64,000 nt of DNA, from contig JAQGDQ010000542.1 of assembly GCA_030141605.1 (NCBI GenBank), positions 62,001 through 126,000 of the forward strand, given 5' to 3'. The translations under genes and the position numbers were made by a program. This document shows, in pieces, positions 58,783 to 64,000 of this stretch; within the stretch, counting starts at the first letter, position 1, and every line of letters starts with the position of its first letter. The notes under the pieces were generated by a model. It saw nothing but the letters and a program-made list of their open reading frames with translations. It made no database searches and was not told where the DNA came from. This DNA comes from Tubiluchus corallicola (taxonomy: Eukaryota; Priapulida; Priapulimorpha; Priapulimorphida; Tubiluchidae).

Positions 58783-60167
58783 GTTATTATTCTTATTAGT
58801 ATTAGTATTATCATCATCAACATCATCATTACAGTAGACGCCGCTTAATAGATTCACTTTGGAACCGAAATGTTTTGACCCAATTAACCGATTGAACCTA
58901 TTAACCGATGGTTGTAGTATTACTGGTGTAGCAGTATGAGTCATCAACTTACTGCGCCCTGCAAAGGTTTTTAATGAATTTTAGTAATGCCTAAATTCTT
59001 TTGTGCAGTTAAAAATCTAAAAAAAGTATTTTAAATTATTAATTTAGGTAAGTGAGTTAGAATAAATTAAAAAGTATACTTTTCTAAATCACACAAGTCT
59101 TTTTTTGCAAAATTTACAAAAATTCCTTCAAAGTCGGCTGTTCCATTTTCTCCTGAAGAAGTTGACTCACAAAGTTCTCGTAATTATAAAAACGTTGAAA
59201 ATCTGTTGCAATGTATTTTCCTAAAACATTTGCTGGCGGCGCACTGCGAGTTGGTGGTACTGTCAATAAAATGCACATGAATGAAAACAGTTGCAGTAAA
59301 ACACCATGAATACTATGTAGAATAAACAAGTTCACTAGTGTTTTGCAGGTTTAATAGTTTGCTTATTGTATTATGCTCAATAAGTGTGTTCATTAGTTCA
59401 CCTGTTTAGTGGTGTTGACAGGTAACAATGGGCTTCACTCGTCTCGCCTGTTTGTGGTGTTGACAGGTAACAATGGGCTTCACTCGTCTCGCCTGTTTGT
59501 GGTGTTGACAGGTAACAATGGACTTCACTGGTCTCACCTGTTTAGTGGTGTTGACAGGTAACAATGGGCTTCACTGGTCTCACCTGTTTGTGGTGTTGAC
59601 AGGTAACAATGGGCTTCACTGGTCTCACCTGTTTAGTGGTGTTGACAGGTAACAATGGGCTTCACTGGTCTCGCCTGTTTAGTGGTGTTGACAGGTAACA
59701 ATGGGCTTCACTGGTCTCGCCTGTTTAGTGGTGTTGACAGGTAACAATGGGCTTCACTGGTCTCACCTGTTTGTGGTGTTGACAGGTAACAATGGGCTTC
59801 ACTGGTCTCACCTGTTTGTGGTGTTGACAGGTGACAATGGGCTTCACTTGTCTCACCTGTTTGTGGTCACACGCTGTTGCGTTTCTGTATGTTGTAATGT
59901 TGAAACACTGTAACAAAATTTACCAAACACACTTAATTTTAGAGTAGGTGTGATGCCAAGCAAAATTAATTCAGAATTTGATGGATACATCTCCACTTGC
60001 TGATCAACTATTATCGTTGTAAGCATGTTGCATCATGTAACCCATCACTTTGTTTTTTAATTGCAGTGCTGCACAAACTGGCTAGTCGTGGATACGAGAC
60101 ACACTTGAAAATACTTCTCAATATTCTCAACCTCAACGACTATTATTCTGCACAAACGGAGAGCTGA
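27696..60167 (+). CDS. TUBGCP6: Gamma-tubulin complex component 6 (GCP6), complete 24-exon gene
   Basis: Subunit of the gamma-tubulin ring complex that nucleates microtubules at centrosomes. Exons: 27696-27873, 28790-28930, 30297-30436, 30677-30777, 31753-32038, 33600-33772, 35180-35387, 35978-36087, 36475-36660, 37609-37877, 39267-39403, 40680-40807, 41801-41904, 43123-43211, 43953-44068, 45716-47721, 48541-48645, 50277-50439, 52340-52481, 54267-54423, 55146-55371, 55577-55738, 57815-58014, 60067-60167. They sum to 5628 nt (1875 codons plus TGA) and every phase agrees. The length matches the vertebrate protein (about 1820). The ATG at 27696 has an in-frame TGA upstream at 27675 and a G at +4. 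GRIP1, a coiled-coil, a long acidic Ser-rich middle and GRIP2 follow in the family order. Introns are loaded with minisatellites and transposons. A polyadenylation signal AATAAA lies at about 62125. Confidence 0.96.
28475..28662 (+). other. Unrecognised open frame with coding-like composition in TUBGCP6 intron 1
   Basis: A continuous frame of about 62 codons includes VVRDEYRNEYTHQVTKDWKT, then NIHNQRRFLYLSTRAKDVKH and GNLYG, a mixed charged and aromatic composition unlike the A/T-rich introns around it. It is preceded by AAATTTAAAG and followed by AAAAAAGGTTAAG, a possible donor. As a TUBGCP6 cassette exon it would break the phase into exon 2. No family is recognised. It may be an exon of a nested gene, a captured fragment, or chance. 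Confidence 0.35.
29755..30068. repeat. Pentanucleotide array with motif switches TATTA - CATTA - CCTTA - CATTA
   Basis: About 32 copies of TATTA (29760-29920) are followed by about 9 of CATTA (29921-29966), about 19 of CCTTA (to about 30060) and two of CATTA. The phase stays constant across the switches, so each block descends from the previous one by a single base change that then spread. It lies in TUBGCP6 intron 2. Confidence 0.95.
30072..30281. repeat. Minisatellite, 25 bp unit, about eight copies
   Basis: The unit is CAGTAGAATGCTTAGTGCTC ATGTC. It follows directly on the pentanucleotide array and ends 16 bases before the acceptor of TUBGCP6 exon 3, so it occupies the likely branch-point region. 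Confidence 0.92.
30778..31752. other. TUBGCP6 intron 4
   Basis: About 975 bp, A/T-rich towards its 3' half, with no repeat or open frame that I recognise. Confidence 0.5.
34182..34320 (-). pseudogene. NCKIPSD: Duplicated NCKIPSD exon 5 inside TUBGCP6 intron 6 (antisense to TUBGCP6)
   Basis: This 139 bp segment differs from the true exon 5 (15328-15466) at one position, a CGA to CGT arginine change that is silent. Both splice sites are kept: acceptor text CCTAAAAC on the + strand and donor GATACC. Lying 18.8 kb upstream of the NCKIPSD locus and on the same strand as that gene, beyond its promoter, it is not expected to be part of the NCKIPSD transcript. Confidence 0.9.
34491..35033. mobile_element. 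TTAA-flanked MITE (AGGAAAACC family), copy within the composite element
   Basis: The left end TTAAAGCAAAACCGGATGAT and right end ATCGTCCAGTCTTCTTTAA with TTAA edges correspond to the whole of 15635-16191. It shares GTCACATGCGCGTGGCCGAC-type interior text with that copy. Confidence 0.75.
35499..35769. mobile_element. Hairpin (foldback) MITE, about 270 bp
   Basis: The left arm AAGGTAGTTAATTAATAACA AGGTCTATTA is matched in reverse by TAATAGACCTTGTTGTGATT AATTAACTGCCTT at the right. The centre is also self-complementary (ATTTTAGTATTCTATATGTG against CACATAAAATACTAAAAT). Almost the whole element could fold on itself. It lies in TUBGCP6 intron 7, 112 bases past the donor. Confidence 0.75.
35829..35913. 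repeat. Short tandem repeat, 27-28 bp unit, three copies
   Basis: The unit GATCTATGGTTTACTCGCAT GTGGTCA repeats three times, the last incomplete, in TUBGCP6 intron 7. Confidence 0.85.
35978..40807 (+). CDS. TUBGCP6: TUBGCP6 exons 8-12: GRIP1 domain
   Basis: About residues 410-686. Blocks include LYISGIDPECLTDMLSDSAE, FLSGLRNYLRQYQACIL, SAAFPTGISLLSYLYNEALH, YPVLLSLLQISCKPYLCFIR with DWVFHGTCRDDYGEFM, and FLRDLAEEMYVCGKTVYLMR. These are the conserved lateral-contact helices of gamma-tubulin complex proteins. The domain packs GCP6 beside its neighbour in the ring (family knowledge). Exon 10 begins at 37609; an open frame runs upstream of it from 37370, but that is intron. Confidence 0.95.
36225..37075. 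repeat. Two dispersed copies of a 115 bp segment in TUBGCP6 introns 8 and 9
   Basis: 36225-36340 and 36960-37075 share TTTTCTCAGTARTCA, GACTCAACAYTGYTTAACCT and ATTCTTCTCGCYTGGTAT in the same order. They flank exon 9 (36475-36660), one on each side. A third related fragment (ACACAAGCAAATGTTTTTTT) recurs at 36336 and 37340. The family is unknown. Confidence 0.65.
38398..38705. repeat. Minisatellite, 52-62 bp unit, about six copies
   Basis: The unit reads GTGTTAGCAACTGCTTCCTT GGTTACTGCGTTGTTTCTGT GATGTTAGATTT. It lies in TUBGCP6 intron 10 and is not derived from an exon. Confidence 0.93.
39841..40230 (+). mobile_element. LINE reverse transcriptase C-terminal remnant
   Basis: The frame reads EIDAFQRQNYRNILGIRWPK, then KEEPWTRKIKTCRLTWIGHM with LRLPDDIPVKIALQQPI, and ends with ESWRREVSRIMSLEV and a stop. 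The RLTWIGHMLRLPDD motif is typical of the end of LINE polyproteins. The 5' side stops at 39838-39840 (TAA). It lies in TUBGCP6 intron 11. Confidence 0.8.
40330..40505. repeat. Degenerate GGTGG/GATG-rich segment
   Basis: GGTGGACATGAAAATGGTGG and related words give a short glycine-rich frame that soon breaks. It is a decayed purine-rich trinucleotide repeat beside the LINE remnant in TUBGCP6 intron 11. Confidence 0.45.
40843..41344. mobile_element. pogo/Tigger-like MITE with TACAATGTTCCCTCGCTTAC ends
   Basis: The left end TACAATGTTCCCTCGCTTAC and right end GTAGCGAGGGAACACTGTA are inverted repeats with TA at both sides. It is 502 bp and non-coding. It lies in TUBGCP6 intron 12, 36 bases past the exon 12 donor. 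The terminal style matches the 18430 and 16705 elements, but the internal sequence is different. Confidence 0.82.
41420..41765. mobile_element. hAT-like short element rich in TTCGAAT words (diverged copy 2)
   Basis: It shares with 7364-7706 the segment CACAAAGATCGTGCATATTG, the phrase GATTTTGTTCTGCAGCAAAA, and terminal blocks rich in GAATTCGA/AATCGAAT. It lies in TUBGCP6 intron 12. The ends are worn and no terminal duplication can be read. Confidence 0.55.
41801..48645 (+). CDS. TUBGCP6: TUBGCP6 exons 13-17: charged coiled-coil and long acidic central insertion
   Basis: Exons 13-15 and the start of exon 16 encode a heavily charged helix (KRQRLEEIREQMEEQKE, then QREADEDADRVRKATKQEAE, ending QLAIWKTQRYRLTAKRNQFL). 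Exon 16 alone is 2006 nt and holds the GCP6-specific insertion, rich in Ser, Asp, Glu and Thr, including repeated LLIDFSVD / LLDFSVD-type motifs. Near its end come VHGHASDATVQDLL and AHGSHSSDSTVQRYL, equivalent to the THGHVSDASI repeat of vertebrate GCP6. Exon 17 reads ERRYHWEEIKPESYTSDYER and must use the GTATGG donor at 48646 to keep frame. Exons 15 and 16 both end in tandemly copied donors. Confidence 0.93.
41955..42275. mobile_element. Short DNA-transposon-like repeat with CTTTTCACA ends (copy 2)
   Basis: This is a second, diverged copy of the 3824-4232 repeat, sharing GTGAAACACGTGGTTATTC, AACGTTATTAGGTTCACTTA-like text and ATCATCATCAAT. It ends in ATGAAAAGGC, the inverse of the GCCTTTTCA left end of copy 1. 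It lies in TUBGCP6 intron 13. Confidence 0.6.
42520..42650 (+). mobile_element. tRNA-derived SINE
   Basis: A tRNA-like head has an A-box region ATGCTCAGCTGACAGAGCAT, an anticodon-stem-like GGGAGTATTAATCCC and a B-box GGTTCAAATCCC, with no CCA-stem pairing good enough for a real tRNA. The tail TCTCCAACTCATTAC is shared in reverse with 45370-45440. It lies in TUBGCP6 intron 13. Confidence 0.7.
43393..43452 (+). mobile_element. tRNA-like B-box fragment, probable SINE remnant
   Basis: TCCAGGGTTCAAATCTGGAT forms a T-arm-like hairpin around a B-box. The A-box side (GAGGTGGCCAGGG) is poor. It lies in TUBGCP6 intron 14. Confidence 0.45.
44049..44745 (+). repeat. TUBGCP6: Exon-end/donor minisatellite at TUBGCP6 exon 15 (34 bp unit, about twenty copies)
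   Basis: Exon 15 ends GATCTTGAACGAAAAGTCAG and the intron begins GTAAATTACTCTGCCG. The array repeats exactly this junction: GTCTTGAACCAAAGTCAG then GTAAATTACTCTGCCG. The first copy is therefore partly coding and every copy keeps the CAG|GTAAAT donor. A 102-bp three-unit order (ACTCGGCCGG / CCAATGTC / GTCGGGTAAATTGC variants) is itself repeated. The last copies towards 44740 are the most diverged. Confidence 0.95.
45370..45475 (-). mobile_element. tRNA-derived SINE, reverse orientation
   Basis: On the minus strand AGGAGACCTTGGTTCACAAC CC contains the B-box, followed by TTTCCAACTCATTAC, the same tail as the 42520 SINE. It lies in TUBGCP6 intron 15. Confidence 0.6.
45555..45635. repeat. (TTTG)n-rich microsatellite
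   Basis: GTTTGTTTGTTTGTTTATTT-type sequence in the last 150 bases of TUBGCP6 intron 15. Confidence 0.9.
47704..48062 (+). repeat. TUBGCP6: Exon-end/donor minisatellite at TUBGCP6 exon 16 (25 bp unit, fourteen copies)
   Basis: Exon 16 ends TCTGCACCATTAG and the intron begins GTGAGTTTATTAGTT. The unit TTGCACCATTAG-GTGAGTTTATTAG repeats so that the exon end and its GTGAGT donor recur in most copies (some have GTGATT or ATGAGT). The reading frame hits TGA at the second copied junction, so use of a downstream donor would truncate or shift the protein. Confidence 0.95.
49440..50125. mobile_element. Probable DNA-transposon remnant starting CAGGGGCGTAGCCAGG
   Basis: CAGGGGCGTAGCCAGG is a terminal form common to non-autonomous DNA transposons in many animals. 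A C-rich block CCCCCCTTAACCCCCCCCTT at about 50075-50095 lies towards the far side, with TCCTACATCACTGCACT beyond. The right end is not certain. It lies in TUBGCP6 intron 17. Confidence 0.45.
50277..60167 (+). CDS. TUBGCP6: TUBGCP6 exons 18-24: GRIP2 domain, gamma-tubulin binding, C-terminus
   Basis: About residues 1493-1875. Diagnostic blocks are LPVLLERCITVPLQTH, YFMVELDLAENFAALRRFLL then EDGEFGQMLSDLLFDK, LELHYKVDWPLNIVITES, HEMQHFVRAIQGYIANQVVY, ASPVVKIINDIFHVILEF and NLNDYYSAQTES followed by TGA at 60165-60167. GRIP2 binds gamma-tubulin in all GCP proteins. Exon 18 ends in a tandemly repeated donor, and the final codons with the stop seed the 3' UTR minisatellite. Exon 22 (55577-55738) is preceded by an unrelated Lys/Arg-rich open frame in the intron. 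Confidence 0.95.
50413..50800 (+). repeat. TUBGCP6: Exon-end/donor minisatellite at TUBGCP6 exon 18 (43 bp unit, nine copies)
   Basis: Exon 18 ends ATGCATCACCGTTCCACTGC AAACTCA and the intron begins GTGAGTATTGTTAG. The whole junction repeats nine times counting the exon copy, each with 27 bases of exon end and the donor. The copies are nearly identical. The first intronic in-frame codon after the exon is TGA. Confidence 0.95.
50801..52339. other. Rest of TUBGCP6 intron 18
   Basis: About 1.5 kb with no exon, tandem array or recognised transposon end. A short AATA repeat lies at about 51738-51760, and a roughly duplicated TGATTTACTGA phrase at 51770-51840. Nothing else is supported. Confidence 0.5.
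52808..53055 (+). mobile_element. tRNA-derived SINE ending in (ATT)n
   Basis: The head has an A-box GTGGCTCAGTATTAGTATGC and a B-box GGATTCAACTCCC. The body runs through AAATCAGAACCACCTTGAAA and the 3' end is an ATTATTATT run at about 53030-53047, the usual SINE layout. It lies in TUBGCP6 intron 19. Confidence 0.75.
53729..53880. mobile_element. hAT-like terminus duplicated in tandem
   Basis: GAGTCAGTGCCGGATTAAGG followed by CATGGGCTTTATGGGCTGCA ACCCAGGG appears twice in a row, 58 bases apart. The text is of the GGCCGGATTAAGGCATGGGC class of hAT-like ends. It lies in TUBGCP6 intron 19. Confidence 0.6.
55969..56357. mobile_element. hAT-like MITE (CAGGGCCGGATTGTTC)
   Basis: The left end is CAGGGCCGGATTGTTCTATA and the right end ACAATCCTACCCTGCCC is the inverse of GGGTAGGATTGT. 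The interior is A/T-rich without an open frame. It lies in TUBGCP6 intron 22. Confidence 0.65.
56745..57700. repeat. Low-copy repeat words GTGTCTCAATCATGTTCGGCTGTG
   Basis: Related phrases occur at 10350 (GTCTCAATCATGTTTGGCTG), 56798 (GCTCAATCATGTTCGGCTGT) and 57596 (GTCTCAGTCATGTTCGTATA), each followed by CTTC/TCCT-type text. They suggest an unclassified repeat of unknown extent. Confidence 0.4.
58689..58800. repeat. (ATT)n microsatellite
   Basis: About 37 ATT triplets, slightly impure at the right end. The minus-strand poly-Asn frame across it is an artefact. Confidence 0.97.
58830..59118. mobile_element. pogo-like repeat, left end TACAGTAGACGCCGCTTAAT (copy 2)
   Basis: This is the same family and orientation as 25097-25385, including TTTTGACCCAATTAACCGAT and AAAAAGTATACTTTTCTAAA. 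It is directly preceded by an (ATT)n microsatellite at 58689-58800. It lies in TUBGCP6 intron 23. Confidence 0.65.
59400..59872 (+). repeat. Minisatellite, 45-47 bp unit, about ten copies, in the last TUBGCP6 intron
   Basis: The unit reads GGTGTTGACAGGTAACAATG GGCTTCACTGGTCTCACCTG TTTGT. It contains CAGGTAAC, a donor-like word, but it lies about 190 bases before exon 24 and does not match any exon end. Confidence 0.94.
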
Positions 60168-61760
60168 TAACTTGTTAACAGATGGGAGTAGTATGTTAAT
60201 TTGATCGTGCGCCACTTCTTTATTCTGCAGAAACGGAGAGCTGATAACTTGTTAAGAAACAGATGGGAGTAGTATGTTAATTTGATCGTGCGCCACTTCT
60301 TTATTCTGCAGAAACGGACAACTGATAACTTGCTAAGAAGAACTTGTCACAGATGGGAGTAGTATGGTTTATTTGATCGTGCGCCACTTCCTTATTCTGC
60401 ACAAACGGAGAGCTGATAACTTGCTAAGAAGGATTTGTCACACATGGGAGTAGTATGGTTTATTTGATCGTGCGCCACTTCCTTATTCTGCACAAACGGA
60501 GAGCTGATAACTTGCTAAGAAGGATTTGTCACACATGGGAGTAGTATGGTTTATTTGATCGTGCGCCACTTCCTTATTCTGCACAAACGGAGAGCTGATA
60601 ACTTGCTAAGAAGGATTTGTCACACATGGGAGTAGTATGGTTTATTTGATCGTGCGCCACTTCCTTATTCTGCACAAACGGAGAGCTGATAACTTGTTAA
60701 CAGATGGGAGTAGTATGTTGATTTGATCGTGCGCCACTTCCTTATTCTGCAGAAATGGAGAGCTGCTAACTTGTTAAGAAGGATTTGTCACAGATGGGAG
60801 TAGTATGTTGATTTGATCGTGCGCCACTTCTTTATTCTGTACAAACGGAGAGCTGATAACTTGTTAACTTGTTACAGATGGGAGTAGTATGGTCGATTTG
60901 ATCGTGCGCCACTTCTTTATTCTGCAGAAACGGAGAGCTGCTAACTTGTTAAGAAGAACTTGTCGCAGATGGGAGTAGTGTAATTGATTTGATTGTGCGC
61001 CACTTCTTTATTCTGCGCAAACAGAGAGCTGATAACTTGTTAACTTGTCACAGATGGGAGTAGTATGGTCGATTTGATCATGCGCCACTTCTTTATTCTG
61101 CAGAAACGGAGAGCTGATAACTTATCAGGAAGACCTCGGAGTAGTATAGTGGATTTGTCTGTGCGTCACTATTCTTTATTCTGGGAACAGAGAGCTAATA
61201 ACAGTTGTGAATGGCAGTAGTAGTCCATCTAGTTTGCAACAATTACTGTGCATTCGTTTCAACATTCGCAACCTTGCTGATGACTTGTTGAAAGACATAA
61301 GAGTGGTATAGTTGATTTGCCTGTGCTTCACTTTTCTTTATTATGCAGTAACAGAGAGCTGTTAACTTATTAAGATGACCCCTGTTATAGATGGGAGTAG
61401 TATAGTCGATTTGCTTGTGTCCCAATTTTCTTTAGTCTATAAATACATGATAACAGTCATTGTGGGTGTAGTATAGTACATCTACTCTGCATATGACTCA
61501 ACATTCTCAATCTCAACTGTTATTCTGTAGGGAGATGATGACTTGTTAAAACACATAACAGTTGTATAGTCGATTTGCCTGTGCGTCACTTTTCTTTAAT
61601 CTATAAACTGGGAGTTAATACAACCATTGATGATACTAGTATAGCTGATTGGTCTATACAACACGTTTGTTCATTCTACATAAATGGAGCTTGTCAGCAA
61701 GACATCAGTCACAAGTGGGAGTAGTATAATCAATTTGCTGTGCGTCACTTTTTGTGCCAG
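60143..61760 (+). repeat. TUBGCP6: Minisatellite seeded by the TUBGCP6 stop-codon region (about 79-95 bp units) in the 3' UTR
   Basis: The coding end ATTCTGCACAAACGGAGAGC TGATAAC recurs about twelve times between 60143 and 61130, each followed by a GATGGGAGTAGTATG word and TTTGATCGTGCGCCACTTC. The last 20 coding bases and the stop are thus part of the first unit. Copies near 60380-60680 are almost identical; from 61130 to about 61760 the units are old and degraded. It forms the start of the 3' UTR. Confidence 0.92.
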
Positions 61761-64000
61761 CTTTCACACTGGAAACTGATACACAGACAAACTGATATAC
61801 TACATTTCTAGTTCGACAACGAAGTGGTAGAAGTTCAAATTGATGTATCACTGAACTGTCTCCTTTTAAGAATTTGTTTTGCCTCTTTCAAAACAACAGT
61901 CCTTAGGTCAGATTTCGAGGAAAATTTGAAGTTAATTTTCTGAACATATTACAAAGTGCCAAAGTGTTAAGCAGCATAACCAGTATTGCCTGTTCTAATG
62001 TTAATCTACAGGGTATTTACCTACAGGTTCAAAAACAGCTAAATTCGAATGTCACGTATGATTTTCGTGTTGTAATTAAATTATTTTATTGATTAGTAAA
62101 TCATTGTGACTTGAATTATGATGCAATAAAATCATAACTGGCAATAATAACAGTATTGTTTCATTTTTTTGACTTAACAGCTTTAAAGGAGAATTTTTTA
62201 TGATTTTTTATACCTACCCCATTTTGAAGTATGGTAAAAAGTATACATTTTAATGCCAATAACATTGCAAAAGCATTTCTGATAATTAAATAATAGGTAA
62301 AAATCTTATTTAATAGTGGGCGAGCTCAATCATTTGATGACATCACAAACAAACATAACTTTCAACAACAAAAATGTTCCATGAGTTTTTGTTACACATG
62401 TTTGCAATAGTGAAAATTGAATTACAGCACTACTGTAAAAGGTTCAGTGTTGTGCTAAAACTCAGTAAGTTGTATGATAAAAATTCAAATTTACTGCTAT
62501 GCTGTCGAAAGCGTGCAGTTCATCACAAACTAACACATCTGAACTGAGAGGTACAGCACCTATTTCTGTGCACTGCATTTCAGAAGTGCAGGTGCTAGTG
62601 CCCGTCTAACTAGTGAATGGCGAACATTACCGCTATGCTGTCGAAAGCGTGTAGTTTATCACAAACTAACACATCTGAACTGAGAAGTACAGCACCTATT
62701 TCTGTGCAGTGCATTTCAGATGTGCAGGTGCTAGTGCCCGTCTAACTAGTGAATGGCGAAATGTATGTAGCAGCAAAAATCTAGTGGCACGAATGAGAAA
62801 TTGTGCTTGTGTGGTAATAATTCTTTCACGCAAGTCATTTTTGACAAAATAGTGTGTTTCTTTATAATATTTTAAACAGTAGATTGTTTTGACCTACAAT
62901 TTAAGAATGGGTCTGGTTTTCCTTTAAAAGAGCAGGATGATGATGTTGTTGGTGGTGACAGCTGCAGTGGTGGTGTGTGTCTTAATGTTGAGGGTTGCGA
63001 TGCAAACAATAATGCTCTGTAGTTTTACATTTCCAGTTTAATTGTAATAATAGCAAATTAATTATAATTAGTTAGACACAGATCATTATTACTCTCACTA
63101 TAACCTCAAAATTCCATAGCAGCATTTTCATGACCTCCCCCCAGACAGCTTGTCCGTTGAGTTACGAACAGCACACAGCAGTATTCAGCGTAAGTTACGC
63201 TGGAAGAGAGTAATCACAGCTACACAGCTACAGATAAACTTCTTTGTACCGCCTACTGTACTTGGCACTGCATTGTTGTGAGTTTGGCATTATATCGACG
63301 TACATTAATACGTGCAAGTCTATGCAAATATAGATATTTTGTTTTGCCAAAATTTTGGGCATTGAGCGAGTTTGGCATTATATATCATTTTTATTCGTAC
63401 TCGTGGTACAATCACAACAAATAAACAAAGAGATCAACAAGCAAAATAACTTTAATTAACAAGATTAGCAAGCAATGTGAAAGGGGGTTATAACAAGGTT
63501 TGACTATACAGTGATTTGCCCATTGAGCCACAAGCAATACTGATATATACCATTTATTGTATATACCATTATTACCATTAATATACCGTGCACCATTATT
63601 TAGCCGAATCTCCACAAGCCACTCTTCCTACCCTTTTGAACATTCTTTTATCCATCACATCTATCCTTACTTTGCACAACTCTTTTTTTTAAATTGCCTA
63701 AAAACCTTCGTTTTTTTTTTGTTCTTTTTTTCTCATTATTTCGACGTGTTTATAATGGTGCAAGTACCTAACAAGTTTTACTTCTGGTTCTTGCCATTTA
63801 TTATATGCACGCTGTCATATAATCATTATTATTAATATCTATTTTTTCCCAGTGTTTCTTGATATTGTATTTGTATTTACACTTCCAAATAAATTTATTA
63901 TTATTATTATTTCTATGGGTGTACTCGCTTTAAAATCGCGAGTTAATATAGATTAGAATGGTGACTAATAACTATATAAGAAGTTTAGCTTGTACTGATT
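61761..64000. other. TUBGCP6 downstream region, no gene recognised
   Basis: A/T-rich sequence with a probable polyadenylation signal AATAAA near 62125. Next comes a possible TTAA-edged element (62183-62927) containing a 132-bp tandem duplication (62497-62760), then anonymous sequence with T-rich runs. Short open frames at 63412-63835 are low-complexity. Confidence 0.55.
62497..62760. repeat. 132-bp tandem duplication
   Basis: GCTATGCTGTCGAAAGCGTG through CTAACTAGTGAATGGCGAA occurs twice back to back with few differences. It lies in a segment bounded by TTTAAAGGAGAA (62182) and GGTTTTCCTTTAA (to 62927), which resembles the AGGAAAACC TTAA family ends. Confidence 0.85.

Noticed and set aside
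58672-58947. Poly-asparagine protein on the minus strand
   Set aside because: It is the translation of an (ATT)n microsatellite next to a pogo-like repeat.
59114-59335. Minus-strand open frame of 73 codons in TUBGCP6 intron 23
   Set aside because: It adjoins a repeat, has no recognisable domain, and no splice signals were found to support it.
1-64000. A multi-gene defence, toxin or biosynthetic system
   Set aside because: The three genes are ordinary animal housekeeping or neuronal genes with unrelated roles. The unusual features are in the repeats and splice junctions, not in a new gene cluster.

Overview
This is a window of an invertebrate animal nuclear genome, A/T-rich and full of introns and repeats. 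All recognisable genes are spliced eukaryotic genes with GT-AG introns, and there are no operons, prokaryotic ribosome sites or CRISPR arrays. Repeat types (BEL/Pao and LINE fragments, tRNA-derived SINEs, pogo-like, hAT-like and TTAA-flanked short DNA transposons, many minisatellites) fit a metazoan. The species cannot be fixed from the sequence; a marine invertebrate such as a tunicate or mollusc is a guess only.

Layout. (1) 1-6238, + strand: the last six exons of a voltage-gated calcium channel alpha-2/delta subunit (CACNA2D3/4-like), ending in a hydrophobic, probably GPI-anchor tail. (2) 6239-10497: gene-free, with short DNA transposons and a LINE remnant. (3) 10498-21610, - strand: a complete nine-exon NCKIPSD/SPIN90 gene. 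SH3, proline-rich and SPIN90/Ldb17 C-terminal domains are all present, and the exons sum to 667 codons plus stop with every intron phase agreeing. (4) 21611-27695: intergenic space between two divergently transcribed genes, holding a 2.4 kb TTAA-flanked DNA transposon, a pogo-like repeat, microsatellites and a broken BEL/Pao retrotransposon. (5) 27696-60167, + strand: a complete 24-exon TUBGCP6 gene (gamma-tubulin complex component 6), 1875 codons plus stop, again with all phases agreeing. (6) 60140-64000: 3' UTR minisatellite and repeat-rich sequence.

The three genes are not an obvious functional unit: one acts at the cell surface on calcium channels, one in Arp2/3-dependent actin assembly, one in microtubule nucleation.

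Two patterns stand out. First, several minisatellites are tandem copies of the END of a coding exon plus its own 5' splice site (NCKIPSD exon 6; TUBGCP6 exons 15, 16, 18), and one copies the final codons and stop of TUBGCP6. In NCKIPSD exon 6 the copied donors keep the reading frame, so donor choice could add 14, 28 or 35 residues. Second, TUBGCP6 intron 6 holds a 1.2 kb TTAA-flanked segment with terminal inverted repeats that carries a nearly perfect copy of NCKIPSD exon 5 with both splice sites. It looks like exon capture by a short DNA transposon.
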